Assembly: GCA_945957405.1 (NCBI GenBank) | Contig: CAMFLL010000024.1 | Span: 1 to 38,919, forward strand | Origin: an uncultured Mycolicibacterium sp. | GTDB lineage: Bacteria > Actinomycetota > Actinomycetes > Mycobacteriales > Mycobacteriaceae | Reading direction: 5' to 3' | DNA: 38,919 bases | Shown: positions 35,533 through 38,919 of the stretch, in pieces | Numbering within the stretch: position 1 is the first letter of the stretch | Layout of the letters: the number at the start of each line of letters is the position of its first letter | Made by a program: the position numbers and the translations under genes | Notes under the pieces: generated by a model | Database searches by the model: none | Seen by the model: the letters and a program-made list of their open reading frames with translations, nothing else | What the model was told of the DNA's origin: nothing

Positions 35533-36453
35533 ATGACGATGAATGACACCAAGACCGACGTCATCACCTCGGGCGCAACCGAACTGACAGTCGTCCGCTC
35601 CAAACATCCACTGCGCTGGGCGGTGGCGTGTGCGCTACTGGTGATCTCCGCGGCATTGCTGCACTCGGTCGCGACAAATCCCCGCTTCGGGTGGGACGTG
35701 GTGTACGCCTACATCCGCGACGTATCGATCGTGCGCGGCTTGATGGTGACGCTGCAGATGACAGTCGTGTGCATGGCCGTCGGGATTGCGCTCGGTGTTG
35801 TGCTGGCCGTGATGCGCCTCTCGACAAACCCGGTGGTCCAGTCATTCGCATCCTGTTACGTGTGGTTGTTCCGCGGTACGCCGGTGCTTGTGCAGTTGCT
35901 CTTCTGGTACAACCTGGCCGCGCTCTACCCGAGTATCTCGTTGGGCATTCCTGGCGTGCACCTCGATGCGAACACTCTGATCACACCGCTGGTCGCCGCG
36001 ACGCTGGGGTTGGGTTTGAATGAGGCCGCGTACATGTCCGAAATCGTCAGGGCGGGGATCCTGTCGGTCGATCACGGTCAGGCGGAAGCGGCTGCCGCAC
36101 TGGGGATGACAAGGGCACGCACTTACCGCCGGATCATTCTTCCGCAAGCGATGGGAGTGATCATTCCGCCGACAGGCAACGAGGTCATCGGCATGCTCAA
36201 GACCACATCGTTGGTCAGCGTGCTGGCCGTCCCGGATCTGCTCTACTCCGCTCAGATCATCTATGCGCGCAACTACGCCACCGTGCCGCTGTTGATCGTG
36301 GCAAGCATCTGGTACGTCCTCGTGACGTCGGTCTTGAGCATCGGGCAGCACTATCTCGAACGGCGATACGCACGGGGCAACAGAAACGCCGGGCCGCCCT
36401 CGCTGTTCGACCACTTCACGCGCCTGGTCATTCCCGAGGGGGTGCGGCGATGA
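35533..36453 (+). CDS. Polar amino acid ABC transporter permease (HisM/GltK type)
   Basis: GLMVTLQMTVVCMAVGIALGVVLAVMR, VWLFRGTPVLVQLLFWYN, EAAAALGMTRARTYRRIILPQAMGVIIPPTGNE. Confidence 0.94.
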   Translation: MTMNDTKTDVITSGATELTVVRSKHPLRWAVACALLVISAALLHSVATNPRFGWDVVYAYIRDVSIVRGLMVTLQMTVVCMAVGIALGVVLAVMRLSTNPVVQSFASCYVWLFRGTPVLVQLLFWYNLAALYPSISLGIPGVHLDANTLITPLVAATLGLGLNEAAYMSEIVRAGILSVDHGQAEAAAALGMTRARTYRRIILPQAMGVIIPPTGNEVIGMLKTTSLVSVLAVPDLLYSAQIIYARNYATVPLLIVASIWYVLVTSVLSIGQHYLERRYARGNRNAGPPSLFDHFTRLVIPEGVRR

Positions 36454-37217
36454 ACAGCACACCGCTGGTTCGGGCCGAGAACGTATGCAAATCATTTGGA
36501 CGCCAGGCAGTGCTGCGCGGAGCCGATCTCGAGATCGCTGACGGTGAAGTGGTCTGCATCATCGGGCCCTCGGGGTCCGGCAAGAGCACGTTTCTGCGCT
36601 GCATCAACCACCTGGAGACCATTGATGCCGGCCGGATCTGGGTCGACGGCAACGTGGTGGGTTACGAGCAGCGTCGGGACAAGCTCCATGAACTCGCGCA
36701 TCGGGAGATCTGTCGTCGCCGGACGCAGATCGGCATGGTGTTCCAGCAGTTCAATCTGTTCCCGCACATGACGGTTCTCGGCAATCTGGTGGAGGCGCCG
36801 CGTCGGGTCCTGAAGGAACCGAAGTCCGTTGTCAGGGACCGTGCACATGATCTGCTGACGCAGGTCGGGCTCGGCGACAAGGCGGACGCGTATCCCCGTC
36901 AGCTGTCCGGTGGCCAGCAGCAGCGGGTGGCGATCGCCAGGGCCCTGTGCATGCAGCCCAAGTTGATGCTCTTCGACGAGCCCACGTCGGCACTAGACCC
37001 GGAGTTGGTCGGTGATGTGCTTGCGGTGATGCGTCGGCTGGCCGACACCGGGATGACCATGATCGCGGTCACGCACGAGATCGCATTCGCCCGTGACGTG
37101 GCGGACCGGGTTGCGTTCTTCGACGAAGGTCGCGTGGTGGAAATCGGTACGGCACAACAGATCTTCGGCGATCCACGGCATCCGAGGCTGCAAGCGTTCC
37201 TCGCCGCGGTGCGCTGA
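36450..37217 (+). CDS. Polar amino acid ABC transporter ATP-binding protein (GlnQ type)
   Basis: IGPSGSGKSTFLRCINHLE, GMVFQQFNLFPHMTVLGNL, LSGGQQQRVAIARAL, LMLFDEPTSALDPELV. Confidence 0.96.
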   Translation: MNSTPLVRAENVCKSFGRQAVLRGADLEIADGEVVCIIGPSGSGKSTFLRCINHLETIDAGRIWVDGNVVGYEQRRDKLHELAHREICRRRTQIGMVFQQFNLFPHMTVLGNLVEAPRRVLKEPKSVVRDRAHDLLTQVGLGDKADAYPRQLSGGQQQRVAIARALCMQPKLMLFDEPTSALDPELVGDVLAVMRRLADTGMTMIAVTHEIAFARDVADRVAFFDEGRVVEIGTAQQIFGDPRHPRLQAFLAAVR

Positions 37218-37236
37218 ACCCACTCGACCTCGAACA

Positions 37237-38286
37237 TCAGGTCAACGCCATCCCCGGGATTCGGGCCCGCATCGCGTCGAGCTCGGCCTCATCGGAGATC
37301 CCCTGGAAGTCGTGCCGGGGCGTGTACGGCGCCTGCAGCCAGCGCACCTCGTCGTCGGTCAGCTCGACATCGAGGGACGCGACCGCGTCGTCGATATGCC
37401 TGGTGGCGCCGGCGCCGACCAGGGGCGCCGTCACGACGGGCTGATGATGCAGCCACGCCAGCGCGATCGACGCGCGACTCATGTTGCGAGCCTGAGCAAT
37501 CCGCCCGACTGCGTCGATGATGGCGCGGTTGGCGTTCTCGTCGGCCGGCGAATAGAGCAGATCGGCGAAATCGCCGTCGGATTCCGATCGCGCCGTCGAC
37601 TTCGCGTCATCCCAGCCACGGGCGAGACGGCCGCGGGCAAGAGGACTCCAGACGATGGTCCCGACACCTTCGTCGAGGCACAACGGGATCATCTCGCGTT
37701 CCTCTTCCCGAGCCAGCAGGTTGTAGTGGTCCTGCATGGAGACGAATCGGGCCCAGCCGTTGCGGTTCTGCAGATGTAACGCTTTCGCGAACTCCCACGC
37801 GTGCATCGACGAGGCGCCCAGGTAGCGGACCTTGCCGACCTTCACGAGGTCGTTGAGCGCGTCGAGCGTCTCCTCCAGCGGGGTGGCGTGGTCGTTGCGA
37901 TGGACCTGGTAGAGATCCACGTAGTCTGTGCCGAGCCGCCGCAGCGAGTGGTCGATCTCGGTCATGATCGCCTTGCGTGACAGTCCGCGGCCGTTCGGTC
38001 CTGGCCGCATCGGGTGACGCAGTTTGGTGGCAATCACCACATCGTCGCGGTTGGCGAAGTCCTTGAGCGCGCGGCCCAGGATCTCCTCACTTGACCCGTT
38101 GGAGTACATGTTGGCGGTGTCGAAGAAGTTGATACCGGCCTCGAGCGCGTACTGGATGAGCGGGCGGGCGTCGTCCTCACCGAGCGACCACACCGGGTGA
38201 CCGCAATCGGGCTGTCCGTAGGTCATCGCACCGATCGCGATGGGCGAGACATCGAGGCCTGATGTGCCGAGCTTGCGGTATCGCAT
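37237..38286 (-). CDS. Aldo/keto reductase
   Basis: MRYRKLGTSGLDVSPIAIGAMTYG, INFFDTANMYSNGSSEEILGRAL, DYVDLYQVHRND. Start 38286 preferred over 38325. Confidence 0.95.
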   Translation of the reverse strand: MRYRKLGTSGLDVSPIAIGAMTYGQPDCGHPVWSLGEDDARPLIQYALEAGINFFDTANMYSNGSSEEILGRALKDFANRDDVVIATKLRHPMRPGPNGRGLSRKAIMTEIDHSLRRLGTDYVDLYQVHRNDHATPLEETLDALNDLVKVGKVRYLGASSMHAWEFAKALHLQNRNGWARFVSMQDHYNLLAREEEREMIPLCLDEGVGTIVWSPLARGRLARGWDDAKSTARSESDGDFADLLYSPADENANRAIIDAVGRIAQARNMSRASIALAWLHHQPVVTAPLVGAGATRHIDDAVASLDVELTDDEVRWLQAPYTPRHDFQGISDEAELDAMRARIPGMALT

Positions 38287-38311
38287 GCGAACTCCTTCAA
38301 TAGGACGAGGC

Positions 38312-38323
38312 GGAGACTTCTCC
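38312..38323. promoter_or_regulatory. Operator-like inverted repeat, copy 1
   Basis: GGAGA-CT-TCTCC. Confidence 0.5.
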
Positions 38324-38333
38324 ACTTGAACAT

Positions 38334-38351
38334 AGCGGAGAACTCTCCGCT
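38334..38351. promoter_or_regulatory. Operator-like inverted repeat, copy 2
   Basis: AGCGGAGA-AC-TCTCCGCT perfect palindrome; shares the GGAGA-N2-TCTCC core with copy 1. Confidence 0.65.
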
Positions 38352-38366
38352 TAGCCAGGAGGATAT

Positions 38367-38919
38367 GTGGCGGACAGTCGACGCGCTGATGCGCAGCGGA
38401 ATCGGTCGCGCATCCTGGATATTGCGCGTTCGGCGTTCGCGACCGACCCCGACGTATCGCTGAACACCATCGCGAAGAGTGCGGGCGTCGGACCCGGCAC
38501 GCTGTACCGCCACTTCCCCACCCGCGAAGCGTTGCTGCTCGCGGTCTACCAGCAGGAGATCGAGTTGCTCGGCACGTCGGTCGGGCAATTGCTCACTATA
38601 GAAGCGCCACTGGAGGCATTTCGCAGGTGGGCAAGGAAGCTCGCCGAGCTCGTGCGTATCAAGCACGGCCTCGGCGAGGCGCTGGCCAGCCCGGCGGCCC
38701 AGGCGGTGATCGACGCAACCTACGAACCCGTGACGAGTGCGATCGGGGAGTTGCTCGATGCTGCCGAGGCTGCGGGCGACATCCGCGCCGGGGTCGATGC
38801 AGCAGACGTACTGTTACTCCTCAGCGCACTCTGGCGAGTGCCTCCCGGCGACGCGGGCCTGGTCCAAGCCGATCGCATCCTCGACATGGTCGTCGATTCA
38901 CTGGCGAGTCCCCCGCGGT
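38367..38919 (+). CDS. TetR-family transcriptional regulator, truncated by window end
   Basis: GTG after AGGAGGATAT; reads VADSRRADAQRNRSRILDIARSAFATDPDVSLNTIAKSAGVGPGTLYRHFPTREALLLAVYQQEIELLG..., open to the last base, so absent from the ORF track. Confidence 0.92.
   Translation, partial: MADSRRADAQRNRSRILDIARSAFATDPDVSLNTIAKSAGVGPGTLYRHFPTREALLLAVYQQEIELLGTSVGQLLTIEAPLEAFRRWARKLAELVRIKHGLGEALASPAAQAVIDATYEPVTSAIGELLDAAEAAGDIRAGVDAADVLLLLSALWRVPPGDAGLVQADRILDMVVDSLASPPR

Noticed and set aside
1-38919. CRISPR array, tRNA/rRNA, IS element or prophage signal
   Set aside because: Read through for repeat-spacer periodicity, transposase motifs and RNA gene cores; nothing convincing seen.

Overview
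GC-rich actinobacterial chromosome segment, mycobacterial-like by gene style (inferred; no marker gene was searched). There are two functional blocks. (1) About 0.1-9.07 kb, minus strand: a compact, translationally coupled cluster of a flavin-dependent halogenase-like enzyme, a single-module type I PKS (KS-AT-DH-KR-ACP, 1835 aa) and a DrrAB-like ABC exporter. (2) About 10.7-38.9 kb: a dense set of nitrogen-compound catabolic modules, most with their own transporter and local regulator. These are: a glutamine-synthetase-like/nitrilase/GATase/DUF1097/VOC operon beside a FadR-type GntR regulator; MarR; TetR with a divergent APC permease, HisD and HAD phosphatase; an APC permease divergent from a ROK regulator; a split FluG-like operon (amidohydrolase, M20 peptidase, GS-like, LysR) divergent from an RpiR regulator and APC permease; a trimethylamine-dehydrogenase-like flavoprotein divergent from an atypical ureohydrolase and a polar amino-acid ABC transporter; and an aldo/keto reductase divergent from a TetR gene that runs off the window. 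Several intergenic regions carry clear inverted repeats that look like cognate operators. No tRNA, rRNA, CRISPR array or mobile element was recognised. All family calls come from reading motifs in the translations; no database search was run.
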